The notes: generated from the letters alone by a model not told the origin. Shown: positions 1-8,265, counted from the stretch's first letter. The stretch: 20,000 bases of DNA from an archaeon UBA55 (GCA_002495465.1 DAFN01000001.1:23687-43686), one strand, 5' to 3'. A program made the numbers and translations.

Positions 1-1877
1 GTTTTTTCACCGATGATATTAGCAACTTCCAAAGATGTCCAGCGTTTTTCTGGAAGCCCTATCCAGGTCCAAGGCAGTGTATTTATAATGCTTTCGTGTT
101 TTGTAAAAGCCGTAGCTTCGGCAGAAGTCAAAGACAAGGCATCTATTTCTGCTATGTAAATATGACCTGGCTCTGCTAAGAGTGCTATTTCTACCTTGCC
201 ATCATTATCCAAATCGCCACAAGCTATATCAAGCCAGTCCTGTTTCCAGAGTTGTGGGCACCATGAAGTGGATAAAACTTCAAAACCTCCCTTCTCTCCA
301 TCGTCATCAGTACAAACATGCGCACTACTATATTTGTAGGACTCCTGAATTTTTGGAAGTCGTGCTCGTTTGTTTATTGAGCCGATATTGTAATCTGATT
401 GTCCACTGGCACTTAAGTATATGTCAAGTGAGTCAGCTCTATTCGAGTTTCGCGTGTATTGATTGCAAGTGCTGTAGCCCTGAATATCAGGATTTGATAA
501 ATATCCGGCACCAATACCGAAGTACCCACACTTGTAGTCACCATAGCATATAGGCCAACCCCAGTAAGTCCAAAATCCACCGTCGATTACACCAATTCCT
601 GTTGAAGAATAATCTTCGAATCTTACATTTCCATTTTCATTGAAAGTAGAATATACATACCACCCACTCCAGCTTTCTGCAGCTGTTCCCCCCTTAGCTT
701 TCCACCCTCGCTTAGCTGATGCCAGTTTTATCGGATTAACGAGATCGCAGCCCAAGTTGGTAACTCCATCCTCGCCTTCGGAGTCCCAGGCCCAGTAACC
801 CCAAATATCCTGCTTTAACGTTACAACATCGTCTTTGAATCCGTCTCCATCATAGTCGCAAATGCTAAGGCCTGTATAGTAACGACTGAACTCAGAATCT
901 GATGCAGTGAATATATCTTTATATTTAGAGCCCAAATCTTCTGCACTACTAACTACAGCTCCTGTAGCGTATACACCTGCGAGCCATCCTGACTGAAGTT
1001 GGAACATCTCAATCTCAAGTGTTCTCATCTTTCGAGGAGATTTCTCTTTGTTTGTGGTGCTCCTATAGATAAGGACTATATTATTTTCACGCCCATCTAA
1101 ATCACTATCTGATATTCCTGCAACCTCAACTCCGCCTAAGAAACTCACTGTATTGGAGTCTTCTTCCCAAGAATCATAATACTCAACAGAATATTCTTCG
1201 TATTCTCCTGAATCTGTTTGCCGATAAATATGGAACACCGACACTCCTAAAACAATTATTTCATCGTCCCCGTCCCCGTCCAAATCCCCGACAAGTAGTG
1301 GTTTGTTCCCAATTATAATTTCCCCGTCATCTTTTCTGAAGGCTCTTATGCCACCTAAACTATTTCCTACACCTCCAATTATATTTGAATCAATCGGACT
1401 TGCTTCTTCAAGACTTATTACGTCCCACCCTGCTTTGTTGGGGTTTGCAAGGTCTGAAGTGTCATAGTCATTCAATTGCGTATACTGTTCTGTATAATCT
1501 CTAATGTTAAAAATTACGAGTTCCTTGTTTTCAGTCAATGCAATAAAATCATCATCAATTCCGTCTCCATCAAGGTCTCCAACTCTTACTTGTACCCATG
1601 GGTTTTCCCCATTTCCTAATACATTCGGAAATTCATTTCCAACTTCCGGACCAAAGAAAAGTTTGGCGTCTCCGTCACCGTAACCTGCTACCATTAGATT
1701 TCCTGGATTCCCCAGAGCCACAAGTTCTAATCCTTCCGTTGGAATAATATCTGCCGTTCCTCCAAACAGACTTTCTACCATTTTTCCAAGACCGAGAAGC
1801 CCTATCATCGTAGGTATAAGTACAATTATCAGAACGACTCCCAGAACTAATCCGGCTGCTGCTTTCCTATTGGGCAT
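1..1877 (-). CDS. FG-GAP/VCBS-like surface protein with DxDGDG loops (partial, 3' end outside window)
   Basis: An uninterrupted minus-strand frame runs from an ATG at 1877 to the left edge (625 codons plus two bases, no stop), so the C-terminus is missing. The N-terminus MPNRKAAAGLVLG is a short basic stretch followed by one hydrophobic segment (about residues 7-30), either a signal anchor or a class III prepilin-type signal (NRKA, cut after Ala6). The exported part repeats the calcium-loop pattern DLDGDG at residues 101, 198 and 555 (as DLDNDG), DYDGDG at 341 and a weaker DSDLDG at 257. Each sits in an FG-GAP-like context of hydrophobic strand, acidic loop, then hydrophobic strand, as in integrin-alpha-type beta-propellers. 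Residues 359-441 are rich in Trp and Tyr, and at least eight Cys are present. Despite its length I find no N-x-S/T sequon. A role in adhesion or surface binding is inferred from the fold only. The gene diverges from the membrane protein at 1952. Confidence 0.85.
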   Translation of the reverse strand, partial: MPNRKAAAGLVLGVVLIIVLIPTMIGLLGLGKMVESLFGGTADIIPTEGLELVALGNPGNLMVAGYGDGDAKLFFGPEVGNEFPNVLGNGENPWVQVRVGDLDGDGIDDDFIALTENKELVIFNIRDYTEQYTQLNDYDTSDLANPNKAGWDVISLEEASPIDSNIIGGVGNSLGGIRAFRKDDGEIIIGNKPLLVGDLDGDGDDEIIVLGVSVFHIYRQTDSGEYEEYSVEYYDSWEEDSNTVSFLGGVEVAGISDSDLDGRENNIVLIYRSTTNKEKSPRKMRTLEIEMFQLQSGWLAGVYATGAVVSSAEDLGSKYKDIFTASDSEFSRYYTGLSICDYDGDGFKDDVVTLKQDIWGYWAWDSEGEDGVTNLGCDLVNPIKLASAKRGWKAKGGTAAESWSGWYVYSTFNENGNVRFEDYSSTGIGVIDGGFWTYWGWPICYGDYKCGYFGIGAGYLSNPDIQGYSTCNQYTRNSNRADSLDIYLSASGQSDYNIGSINKRARLPKIQESYKYSSAHVCTDDDGEKGGFEVLSTSWCPQLWKQDWLDIACGDLDNDGKVEIALLAEPGHIYIAEIDALSLTSAEATAFTKHESIINTLPWTWIGLPEKRWTSLEVANIIGEK

Positions 1878-1895
1878 ACTTGCCCTTATCCTGCG

Positions 1896-1905
1896 TTATA
1901 TTAAT
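1896..1905 (-). promoter_or_regulatory. TATA-like box for the FG-GAP gene
   Basis: Read on the minus strand this is attaatataa, centred about 24 bases before the ATG at 1877. That spacing suits a nearly leaderless archaeal transcript. It is assigned by position and composition only. Confidence 0.4.
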
Positions 1906-1920
1906 TCTTTCCCCGCAAGT

Positions 1921-1930
1921 CTTTTATCAT
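1921..1930 (+). promoter_or_regulatory. TATA-like box for the membrane protein/nuclease pair
   Basis: The sequence cttttatcat lies about 26 bases upstream of the ATG at 1952, the distance expected for a leaderless archaeal transcript. It supports 1952 over the upstream TTG at 1880 as the start, because the TTG would place the promoter inside the gene. Confidence 0.4.
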
Positions 1931-1951
1931 AGTCTTGTAATAACTAAGCTT

Positions 1952-2578
1952 ATGCAGGAAAACCCAGCAGTCGCAATAATCACCAGAATCATCGGCGGAG
2001 TCACACTTGTAGCGATTTCCCTCTATCTTTTGTTCAGCAAGTTTTCTACTGCAATCAATATCCCTCAGCAGAATAATATCTTGATTCTTTTCCTCTTATT
2101 GCTTATGCTTCTTATCTCCCGAATGACGGTCCTTACCAAAGTTGGCGTTGCCTTTATTTTCCCTATCTTATTTGCGGTTAATTTTGTATACGGTACTTTA
2201 GCTGCTCTTCTAATTCTTTGGCTTTCAACAATGTTTTTTATATTTTTGGCGCTTCGTCCGACTCCAATAGACATGTTTATACACAAGGGGGCCGGTCCTG
2301 TGGTGACTCAGACAATCTACCTTTCGCTGTGGCTCGTTCTCGTCGGAATCAGCTTTGCGGTTATTCCCTCTCATGAGGTTCTTTCAAACCTTCGTGTTTT
2401 CTATCTGAGCTGGCTAGCCGTATATGTCACTTTTATGTACTTTGCATACAGAATCTTCACTGTCGATCCGATTCCCCAGATACTACTCAATGTATTCGCA
2501 AGCGCTGGCTTCCAATATCTCTTTATAACTGTTTTCGAGGCATCTTATAGAAGCTATATAATTGCGATGGCGGTCTAA
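1952..2578 (+). CDS. Polytopic integral membrane protein, function unknown
   Basis: I do not recognise this 208-residue protein. Hydrophobic segments lie at about residues 8-28, 42-57, 64-82, 84-100, 120-140, 150-167 and 177-197, giving six or seven predicted membrane helices with short loops. Between the fourth and fifth helices is a loop with RPTPIDMFIHKGAGP. No GxGD aspartyl-protease motif is present, so it is not an obvious prepilin or preflagellin peptidase, and I see no transporter signature. The frame stays open upstream to a TTG at 1880, but the ATG at 1952 is preferred because a TATA-like box sits about 26 bases before it. The nuclease gene starts three bases after its stop, which suggests co-transcription but not a shared function. 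Confidence 0.7.
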   Translation: MQENPAVAIITRIIGGVTLVAISLYLLFSKFSTAINIPQQNNILILFLLLLMLLISRMTVLTKVGVAFIFPILFAVNFVYGTLAALLILWLSTMFFIFLALRPTPIDMFIHKGAGPVVTQTIYLSLWLVLVGISFAVIPSHEVLSNLRVFYLSWLAVYVTFMYFAYRIFTVDPIPQILLNVFASAGFQYLFITVFEASYRSYIIAMAV

Positions 2579-2581
2579 ATA

Positions 2582-4033
2582 ATGGATACTGAAGAACTTT
2601 TCAAAAAATGTACTGAAGGCAATGGAAAATTTGTCAAAGGAGGCGATGTTGCCAATTATATCAAGGATCCCTTCGTAATTTACTGTAATGAGTTTGCTCC
2701 GGAAGATGAGCGAGACAAGCCGAACAGATTCCAGGAACTCCTTTCAGAAGCAGGAATGAAGCATGAAGTCGATTCAATAGAGGCTCAGCATCCTGGTATG
2801 AAGACACTCGAGTTCACAAGCGAAAGAGAGGGTTTCCGAATGGCTCTCGATGATTTTTTCACAGGAACGGAAGCAGTCGCAAACAGTCCTCTCATATATC
2901 TTCCGGAAAATCTCATGGGTCGCGCCGACCTTCTTGAAAAAAGGAAAGGGGAAAGCATCTTTGGAAACTATCACTATATTGTGAAGGAAATAAAAGTTGC
3001 CAAGAACATAAAACGAGACCATATTTTGCAAGCTGCCTACTACAATTTTGTCCTGGGAAAAATACAGGGCTTCACTCCTGAGGAATTTTATCTTGTAAAT
3101 CGAAATAACGATATTATTCCTCACAAATTTGCCGATTATAAATCTGCACTCGAGCTCTCTATTGCAGATGTTTTGAAAATAAAATCCGGAGACCTTACTC
3201 CATCGCCGACATACGGTTCTGTAAAATATAATTGGACCAGCTATACAAATAAACTGGCAAAAGAAGCAGACGATGTCTCTCTGATTCCCGGCATTTCTGG
3301 AGCTATGAAGGCAAAATTAAATGCTTCCAAGATTTTCACAGTTTCTGATATTCAAGGAGTAGACATTTCAAATTTGACAGACATTGAAGGTATCGGGGAT
3401 GTAAAAGCTACACAGTTCAAACTCTGCGCCGAGTCACTAAAATCCGGCAAGCCTCTAGTAAAGAATAAAGATGCTATAGTTCTGCCGGATGCAAAAGCTG
3501 AACTTTATTTCGACCTAGAGGGGACGGATGAAATAACCTCCGGGGCCGCGCCCTTCGACTATCTGATGGGAATTCTTGAATCAGAGAATGGCTCTGAAAA
3601 ATACATATCCTTCTTGGCGGAGACTCCAGACGATGAGGAAAAAATCTTCCGTGAGTTTCTAAAGTATCTGGATTCAAAAGGGGATTATGTCCTATATCAC
3701 TGGAATACCTATGAAGTCACTGCACTAAAAAAACTTTTTGAAAAGTACCAGGTTGACGGTATAAAGATTCTGGAAAGAATGGTAGATTTATACAGAGTTT
3801 CTCACAAATCAGTCGTTTTTCCTCTCTACTCCTACTCTCTGAAAGCTGTCGCAAAATTCCTGAAACCGGACTCCTGGAGGCACGAAGATGTTGACGCTAT
3901 GCAGTCGATTGTGCTCTACAACGAATTTGTCGATACTGGAGACCGGGAAAAACTCCAGAAAGTAATAGATTATAATGAAGATGACTGCAGGGCAACTCTT
4001 CTTGTAAAGCAGTATCTTGCAAATCTAAGATAA
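2582..4033 (+). CDS. TM0106-type RecB/Cas4-like nuclease fused to HhH and RNase H-like exonuclease domains
   Basis: This 483-residue protein has three recognisable parts. Residues about 1-200 are a PD-(D/E)XK nuclease of the RecB/Cas4 type: D116 in GRADLL, E136 and K138 in VKEIKVA, and Q150/Y153 in the following helix. Residues about 232-285 carry two helix-hairpin-helix-like stretches (LIPGISGAMKAKL and LTDIEGIGDVKA), which usually bind DNA backbone. Residues about 305-483 are an RNase H-like DEDD exonuclease domain of the YprB type, with D311 and E313 in FDLEG, an HWN motif at 373-375, and YNEDDC at 464-469 near the end. The architecture matches the TM0106 family of putative nucleases; a role in DNA repair or processing is inferred. 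No cas genes are nearby, so this is not evidence for CRISPR. It follows the membrane protein by three bases with no obvious Shine-Dalgarno sequence. Confidence 0.85.
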   Translation: MDTEELFKKCTEGNGKFVKGGDVANYIKDPFVIYCNEFAPEDERDKPNRFQELLSEAGMKHEVDSIEAQHPGMKTLEFTSEREGFRMALDDFFTGTEAVANSPLIYLPENLMGRADLLEKRKGESIFGNYHYIVKEIKVAKNIKRDHILQAAYYNFVLGKIQGFTPEEFYLVNRNNDIIPHKFADYKSALELSIADVLKIKSGDLTPSPTYGSVKYNWTSYTNKLAKEADDVSLIPGISGAMKAKLNASKIFTVSDIQGVDISNLTDIEGIGDVKATQFKLCAESLKSGKPLVKNKDAIVLPDAKAELYFDLEGTDEITSGAAPFDYLMGILESENGSEKYISFLAETPDDEEKIFREFLKYLDSKGDYVLYHWNTYEVTALKKLFEKYQVDGIKILERMVDLYRVSHKSVVFPLYSYSLKAVAKFLKPDSWRHEDVDAMQSIVLYNEFVDTGDREKLQKVIDYNEDDCRATLLVKQYLANLR

Positions 4034-4040
4034 CAGTAAG

Positions 4041-4050
4041 CTTTATATAT
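4041..4050 (+). promoter_or_regulatory. Thermosome promoter TATA box
   Basis: The sequence ctttatatat is a strong archaeal box A. Initiation about 25 bases downstream (near 4072) would leave a leader of roughly 25 bases before the ATG at 4099. This is longer than for most other genes here. Confidence 0.65.
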
Positions 4051-4085
4051 CACCTCAAGTAGAGTAAGGACACTAAATAATACTT

Positions 4086-4091
4086 GGAGGT
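4086..4091 (+). promoter_or_regulatory. Shine-Dalgarno sequence of the thermosome gene
   Basis: GGAGGT lies seven bases before the ATG at 4099. It decides against the in-frame TTG at 4084, which overlaps this site. It is the clearest ribosome-binding site in the window. Confidence 0.75.
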
Positions 4092-4098
4092 ATTAGAG

Positions 4099-5742
4099 AT
4101 GACACAAATGACTGGACAACCAGTAATAGTTCTATCTGAGAATTCTAAAAGGACTCTTGGAAGGGACGCACAAAGAATGAATATTATGGCAGGCCGTATT
4201 GTAGCGGAAGCCGTAAGAACTACTCTTGGTCCAAAAGGAATGGACAAGATGCTTGTCGACTCGCTTGGAGATATTGTTATCACAAATGATGGCGCTACTC
4301 TGCTCGGCGAGATGGACATACAACACCCTGCAGCTAAGATGCTTGTTGAAGTATCAAAGGCTCAGGAAGACGAAGTCGGAGACGGAACAACAACTGCTGT
4401 GATAATCGCAGGAGAACTTCTCAAGAAATCAGAGGATCTTCTCGACCAGAACATACATCCGACTGTTATTGTACAGGGCTACAGAAAAGCGAATGATATT
4501 GCTCAGGAATTTCTGGCTTCAGCGGGAGAAGATGTTTCTCCAGATGATACTGGAATTCTAGAAAAAGTTGCTATGACTGCAATGACTGGAAAGTCAGCAG
4601 AGAGAGCAAGAGAAAATCTTGCAAAACTCGCAGTTAAGGCGGTAAAACTTGTTGCAGACGAGTTAAATGGCTCACTTTCTGTCGATCTTGATAATATCAA
4701 GATTGAGAAAAAGAGTGGAGGCTCAATTGACGATAGCGAGCTTATAATGGGGCTCCTAATCGACAAAGAGCGAGTCCACCCTGGAATGCCACAGACTGTC
4801 AGCGATGCAAAGATAGCTCTTGTTGACGTAGCTATTGAGGTAAAGGAAACTGAAACCGATTCTGAAATCAGAATCACTGATCCAAACCAGCTTCAAGCCT
4901 TCCTTTCACAGGAAGAGGGAATGCTCCGAGATATGACTGACAAAGTCAAAGCATCCGGTGCAAAGGTACTCTTCTGCCAGAAGGGAATTGACGATATGGC
5001 ACAGCACTTCCTTGCAAAAGAGGGAATATTTGCTGTAAGGCGTGTCAAAAAGTCCGATATGGAAAAACTATCTCGTGCAACAGGCGCAAGTATAATTTCA
5101 AATCTTGACGACCTGGACATGGAAAGCCTTGGAAATGCCGGAAGCGTCGAGGAACGCAAGATTTCCGGAGACTCAATGGTCTTCGTAACTGACTGCAAGT
5201 CTCCAAAGGCTGTTTCTCTCCTTGTAAGGGGCGGAACTGACCATGTGGTTGACGAAGTCAAGCGAGCACTGGATGATGCAATCGGTGGCGTTTCAGCAAC
5301 ACTTGAGACTGGAAAGGTAGTCGCAGGCGGAGGCGCAATTGAGATAGAAATTTCCAAGATTGTCCGAAAGGCTGCTGAGAAAGTCAGCGGAAGAGAACAG
5401 CTGGCAATAAATGCCTTTGCTGATGCTCTGGAAATTGTTCCAAGAACACTGGCAGAGAATGCCGGTCTGGACCCGATTGACAAAATGACCGAGCTAAGGT
5501 CCGCACACGACAAGAAGGACCATCAGTCATACGGTCTTGACGTGTTCCTCGGAAAGGTCATCGACATGCAGAAGGAAGGTGTTCTTGAGCCTCTTAAGAT
5601 TAAGACACAGGCAATTAAGAGCGCATCAGAAGCAGCGGAAATGATAATCCGCATCGATGATGTAATCTCTGCCAAGGAGCTTGGCAAGGGAGGAGCCCCA
5701 GCAATGCCCCCAGAAATGGGTGGAATGCCGGGCATGATGTAA
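4099..5742 (+). CDS. thsA: Thermosome subunit (group II chaperonin)
   Basis: This 547-residue protein is an archaeal thermosome subunit, which assembles into a double-ring ATP-driven cage that folds cytosolic proteins. The N-terminal equatorial domain has the family signatures LGPKGMDKM (43-51), TNDGATLL (62-69, nucleotide binding) and GDGTTT (94-99, catalytic loop region). The middle carries the intermediate and apical domains, and the C-terminal equatorial half has AGGGA and the GLDPID stretch. It ends in the flexible Gly/Met-rich tail GGMPGMM that projects into the cavity. Length is normal for the family. It is the only chaperonin subunit visible, so whether the complex is homo- or hetero-oligomeric is unknown and the alpha/beta assignment is nominal. 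It is transcribed alone, between its own TATA box and a strong hairpin, with a consensus Shine-Dalgarno sequence, as expected for an abundant protein. Confidence 0.97.
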   Translation: MTQMTGQPVIVLSENSKRTLGRDAQRMNIMAGRIVAEAVRTTLGPKGMDKMLVDSLGDIVITNDGATLLGEMDIQHPAAKMLVEVSKAQEDEVGDGTTTAVIIAGELLKKSEDLLDQNIHPTVIVQGYRKANDIAQEFLASAGEDVSPDDTGILEKVAMTAMTGKSAERARENLAKLAVKAVKLVADELNGSLSVDLDNIKIEKKSGGSIDDSELIMGLLIDKERVHPGMPQTVSDAKIALVDVAIEVKETETDSEIRITDPNQLQAFLSQEEGMLRDMTDKVKASGAKVLFCQKGIDDMAQHFLAKEGIFAVRRVKKSDMEKLSRATGASIISNLDDLDMESLGNAGSVEERKISGDSMVFVTDCKSPKAVSLLVRGGTDHVVDEVKRALDDAIGGVSATLETGKVVAGGGAIEIEISKIVRKAAEKVSGREQLAINAFADALEIVPRTLAENAGLDPIDKMTELRSAHDKKDHQSYGLDVFLGKVIDMQKEGVLEPLKIKTQAIKSASEAAEMIIRIDDVISAKELGKGGAPAMPPEMGGMPGMM

Positions 5743-5755
5743 TATCCTGAAATCT

Positions 5756-5783
5756 GGGGCCTTCGGGCCCCTTTCTTATTTTT
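5756..5783 (+). terminator. GC-rich UUCG hairpin terminator behind the thermosome gene
   Basis: GGGGCC at 5756-5761 pairs perfectly with GGCCCC at 5766-5771 around a TTCG loop (a cUUCGg tetraloop), followed by the T-rich tract tttcttattttt. It begins 13 bases after the thermosome stop. This looks like an intrinsic terminator; many archaeal terminators rely on U-tracts alone, so the stable stem may also protect the mRNA 3' end. Confidence 0.7.
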
Positions 5784-5802
5784 CCCACTCTTTAAAAGCA
5801 AC

Positions 5803-5811
5803 ATTTATATA
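5803..5811 (+). promoter_or_regulatory. Promoter of the pilus locus
   Basis: A TATA box, tttatata (5804-5811), ends 25 bases before the ATG at 5837, predicting an almost leaderless transcript. It is the likely main promoter for the gene run that begins with the coiled-coil protein. Confidence 0.6.
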
Positions 5812-5836
5812 GACTCTCCCTTTAAACCGAGTAGCC

Positions 5837-6415
5837 ATGGCGGAAGAGTCTGAATCATACGAAGTTGTTGCGTCAAGCCCTTATGACGAGCTCGAACGAA
5901 AGGAAGAGAAGCTCGAGCACGATATAAATGAAATTAAATCCGCTCTGCGCGGTACTGTCGGGCTCACAAAAATTGAATCACACGCAGACGAATTCATAAA
6001 AAAAATGATGGGGCTCTTGGAGTCAACTCAGCAAATGCAGATGCAGGTCTCAAAATCCAATCAGCAAGTCGCAGAAAAGATACAGAGTGCTCTTGACTTG
6101 ATGAATGAGACTAACCGCGGGCTTTCCCAGAAGCTTTCCAAAATACTTACAATATTCGCCGAAGCAACAGAGGCAATGGAAACTGAAGAAGAAGGAAGTA
6201 TGAAAGAAGTTTCATCAGCAATAGGTGAAATGAAATCTGCAATGACTGATTTCAAGGAGCAAAACAAGAAACTATCTAAGACTCTCGATTCCTTGGAAAG
6301 ATATTTAAGGCGACAGAGCGTAGCGCCACAAAGAGCAGCAATGACTCCTGCGCCTGTTCAGAGACAGCAGCAGCCAAGAAGGCAGCTACCGCCGCCTCCA
6401 CTACCTCCACAATAA
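5837..6415 (+). CDS. Coiled-coil protein with proline-rich tail, first gene of the pilus locus
   Basis: I do not recognise this 192-residue protein. It has no signal peptide or membrane segment. Residues about 16-40, 55-115 and 120-160 are charged, Gln-rich and heptad-like, predicting long amphipathic helices or a parallel coiled coil. The last 30 residues are basic and proline/glutamine-rich, ending in PPPPLPPQ. A 67-residue two-helix membrane protein starts one base after its stop, followed by pilin-like genes with overlapping ends, so it is probably translated with a surface-filament machine. Archaellum operons also carry cytoplasmic coiled-coil proteins (FlaC/D/E), so an analogous role at the cytoplasmic base is possible, but I see no specific sequence match. 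The polyproline run would be expected to need aIF5A for efficient translation. Confidence 0.75.
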   Translation: MAEESESYEVVASSPYDELERKEEKLEHDINEIKSALRGTVGLTKIESHADEFIKKMMGLLESTQQMQMQVSKSNQQVAEKIQSALDLMNETNRGLSQKLSKILTIFAEATEAMETEEEGSMKEVSSAIGEMKSAMTDFKEQNKKLSKTLDSLERYLRRQSVAPQRAAMTPAPVQRQQQPRRQLPPPPLPPQ

Positions 6416-6416
6416 T

Positions 6417-6620
6417 ATGACTACCCGAAAATCCCGTAAAATCGTAATCCAGATAACAATAATTCTGGCTTTTATATTCTCTCTAGTAATTGCTTATATT
6501 GCGAGAGGAACCGGTATGTCTTCAATGCTTCTAATTTTCATGGCAGGTCTTCAGGTCATTGTCCTGCTTTCAATATTGTATGTCCTTGAAACTGTAATCG
6601 AGATTATTGAGGCAAAATGA
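6417..6620 (+). CDS. Small two-helix membrane protein in the pilus locus
   Basis: This 67-residue protein has a basic N-terminus (MTTRKSRK), then two predicted membrane helices at about residues 9-29 and 36-60 joined by a short IARGTG turn, and ends in a short acidic/basic tail. It belongs to no family I recognise. Its ATG follows the coiled-coil stop by one base and its TGA overlaps the next pilin's ATG (ATGA at 6617-6620). That tight packing argues that it is a real gene and part of the same unit. The basic start and short turn suggest both termini are cytoplasmic, so it could anchor the coiled-coil partner at the membrane. That is inference. Confidence 0.7.
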   Translation: MTTRKSRKIVIQITIILAFIFSLVIAYIARGTGMSSMLLIFMAGLQVIVLLSILYVLETVIEIIEAK

Positions 6621-7114
6621 GATTTCCAAAATTCTTTTCAAGCAAAAAAGGAATAACTCCTATAATTTCGGTTATTCTACTTCTTATGATGACTATAGCG
6701 ATAGCCGGTCTAGCGTATACTTTCCTTCAGAGAATGCAGGGTACAATCCAGACTTCAAGCGAGAACACAAGCCTGGAGCTGCTCGGCGGTCTTAACGTAC
6801 AGCTGAAAGTTGAGGGTTTTGTAGCAAACTGTTCGGCAAGTACCGATAAAGTAAACATCACAATTTATATAAGAAATGCAGGGACAGAGCAGGCTGAGAA
6901 GCTTCAGCTCTTCGTGGATGATGCCCTGCAGTCAGGTATGGCTAATGACACACTCGCCGCCGGAACTGTAACTTCCTACAGCGGAGGCGTCCTGGATGAT
7001 GTTTCCTGTTCTGAGTGGGTAAACAAGACGAAAGAGGTAAGAATCTCTTCAAGAGAAACATCTGCCGAGAAGCTCATCAAGTTCACATGCACCTATTCGA
7101 GCTACCTTTGCTAG
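6617..7114 (+). CDS. Archaeal type IV pilin-like protein (165 aa)
   Basis: The N-terminus SSKKGITPIISVILLL is a textbook archaeal class III signal: basic residues, Gly12 as the likely residue before the cut, then a hydrophobic alpha-helix (about residues 13-36) that would form the filament core. Pro15 and the ITPII pattern are typical of archaeal pilins. The remaining head domain (about 40-165) is polar and beta-rich, with five N-x-S/T sequons and four cysteines (72, 131, 158, 165), compatible with two disulfides. Of the six pilin-like genes this is the most conventional and a good candidate for a major pilin. Its start overlaps the preceding stop by four bases. Confidence 0.85.
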   Translation: MRFPKFFSSKKGITPIISVILLLMMTIAIAGLAYTFLQRMQGTIQTSSENTSLELLGGLNVQLKVEGFVANCSASTDKVNITIYIRNAGTEQAEKLQLFVDDALQSGMANDTLAAGTVTSYSGGVLDDVSCSEWVNKTKEVRISSRETSAEKLIKFTCTYSSYLC

Positions 7115-7129
7115 GCATCCTTTCATATT

Positions 7130-7780
7130 ATGGTTTCTCATCACTACTCTAGAAAAGCCCAATCCCCTGTTATATCTTCAGTCGTGATGATCCTTGTTGT
7201 AACAGCTCTTGTTATACTGACTTTTACTTGGGGGAATGAGATGCTGGAAACTCAGCAAGTCTCCGTTACGGTTACTTATTCTCAGGCAAAACTTCTCGAT
7301 ATAAAGAACGCAATTCTTGAAGTCGCACAGGAGCAGATAAACTCTACCCGTATAGTGCGAATGAACTTGAGGATGGGAAGTTTATCCGTTCTGAACGGAA
7401 GCCATTGCTCCGGTACGAATGTGAACAAGAATGCAATTCTATACAATCTCACGCACAACCGGAAGCTCATCGATTCATTAGATTGGGTGTCTATAGATCC
7501 TATAGAGCCGAATTTCCGATGCTCAGCAAATCAGACTAATGGAAGCTCTGGTGTTCTGGTAGCCCGGCCTTTCAAAGCTGGGAACAGTTATGCTAATTCT
7601 TTTATGATATGGTTCAGGCAGATAAACGACACCACCTCGTCAACGTCCTATCTGATTAATATTTCAATTGGTGAGGTTTCCAGAATTTCAGGAACTTCAA
7701 CAACAATTATCGCAAGAAACATAGGCAGAGTTAACAGTAGCGGTACAATACATACAAATGTCCTCGTTGACCTAAGATGA
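7130..7780 (+). CDS. Pilin-like surface protein (216 aa)
   Basis: The N-terminus HHYSRKAQSPVISSVVMILV carries a class III type signal (RKA, cut after Ala10), then Pro13 and a single hydrophobic helix to about residue 33. The long head domain has eight N-x-S/T sequons and one cysteine pair (93 and 131). It begins 15 bases after the previous pilin stop, in the same direction. The greater length and unique head suggest a minor or specialised pilin, but the sequence does not show its function. Confidence 0.75.
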   Translation: MVSHHYSRKAQSPVISSVVMILVVTALVILTFTWGNEMLETQQVSVTVTYSQAKLLDIKNAILEVAQEQINSTRIVRMNLRMGSLSVLNGSHCSGTNVNKNAILYNLTHNRKLIDSLDWVSIDPIEPNFRCSANQTNGSSGVLVARPFKAGNSYANSFMIWFRQINDTTSSTSYLINISIGEVSRISGTSTTIIARNIGRVNSSGTIHTNVLVDLR

Positions 7781-7789
7781 GGTATCAAA

Positions 7790-7800
7790 ATAGATAAATA
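7790..7800 (+). promoter_or_regulatory. Possible internal promoter in the pilus locus
   Basis: The 41-base gap before the ATG at 7822 is the longest inside the locus. It holds a TATA-like tagataaataa ending about 21 bases before the start. It could let the machinery genes be transcribed apart from the first two pilins. The match is weak. Confidence 0.3.
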
Positions 7801-7821
7801 AGCGCTTTCTTTAGTCGTAAT

Positions 7822-8265
7822 ATGGGCTTCTATAACCGTAAGGGCAGCACGGCCATATTCGAGCAGGTATGCTTCGCGGTTATGGGCGTTTTCATCTTTG
7901 TAATGTTTCTCACAGTTTTCGGCGGAATAAAAGATGAGATGTCTGATTTCCAGGCAGGTCATCAGTTCAGGAACGTTGCCTCCTACGTTCACCTGGCCAT
8001 ATCAAACTCATACATCTACGGAAGGTATGTTGATAACTACTCACTTAATATAGAACTTCCTCCCTATCTTGCGGGCCGTCGCTACTTGATCATTACAAAC
8101 AATACATCAATACTCGTTCGTGATGAATTCTACGACATAAATCGGACTCTTCCAATACTAAAATTTAACATTTCAATCAATGGAAGCTTCAGTTCTACAG
8201 CTGGTGGGCAGCATCGTATAGCTTATAATTCAACGTCTGGTATAATGGTATTAGAGGATATATAA
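7822..8265 (+). CDS. Pilin-like protein preceding the assembly ATPase (147 aa)
   Basis: The N-terminus MGFYNRKGSTAIFEQVCFAV has the NRKG class III type signal (cut after Gly8) followed by a hydrophobic helix to about residue 34. A Glu at residue 14, six residues after the predicted cut, is near the position of the conserved Glu5 of bacterial type IV pilins. The head domain holds seven N-x-S/T sequons and no cysteine. Its TAA overlaps the ATPase ATG by one base, so it is probably translationally coupled to the motor. A minor pilin or a FlaF/FlaG-like stator role is possible but not shown. Confidence 0.72.
   Translation: MGFYNRKGSTAIFEQVCFAVMGVFIFVMFLTVFGGIKDEMSDFQAGHQFRNVASYVHLAISNSYIYGRYVDNYSLNIELPPYLAGRRYLIITNNTSILVRDEFYDINRTLPILKFNISINGSFSSTAGGQHRIAYNSTSGIMVLEDI
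8254..8257 (+). promoter_or_regulatory. Shine-Dalgarno-like GAGG before the ATPase
   Basis: GAGG lies seven bases before the ATG at 8265, inside the end of the upstream gene. It supports this start for the ATPase. Confidence 0.45.

Noticed and set aside
182..553. A 123-codon plus-strand open frame inside the left-hand region.
   Set aside because: It lies antisense to the long minus-strand FG-GAP frame, which has clear repeat motifs and an uninterrupted 625 codons; the plus-strand translation is Cys/His/Ser-rich shadow sequence.
1880..1951. TTG start giving 24 extra residues to the membrane protein.
   Set aside because: The extension overlaps the predicted promoter and the ATG at 1952 has a TATA-like box at the right distance.
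6340..6415. Pro/Gln-rich low-complexity tail as a possible repeat element.
   Set aside because: It stays in frame to a normal stop, and the next gene begins one base later; it is best read as a disordered protein tail.
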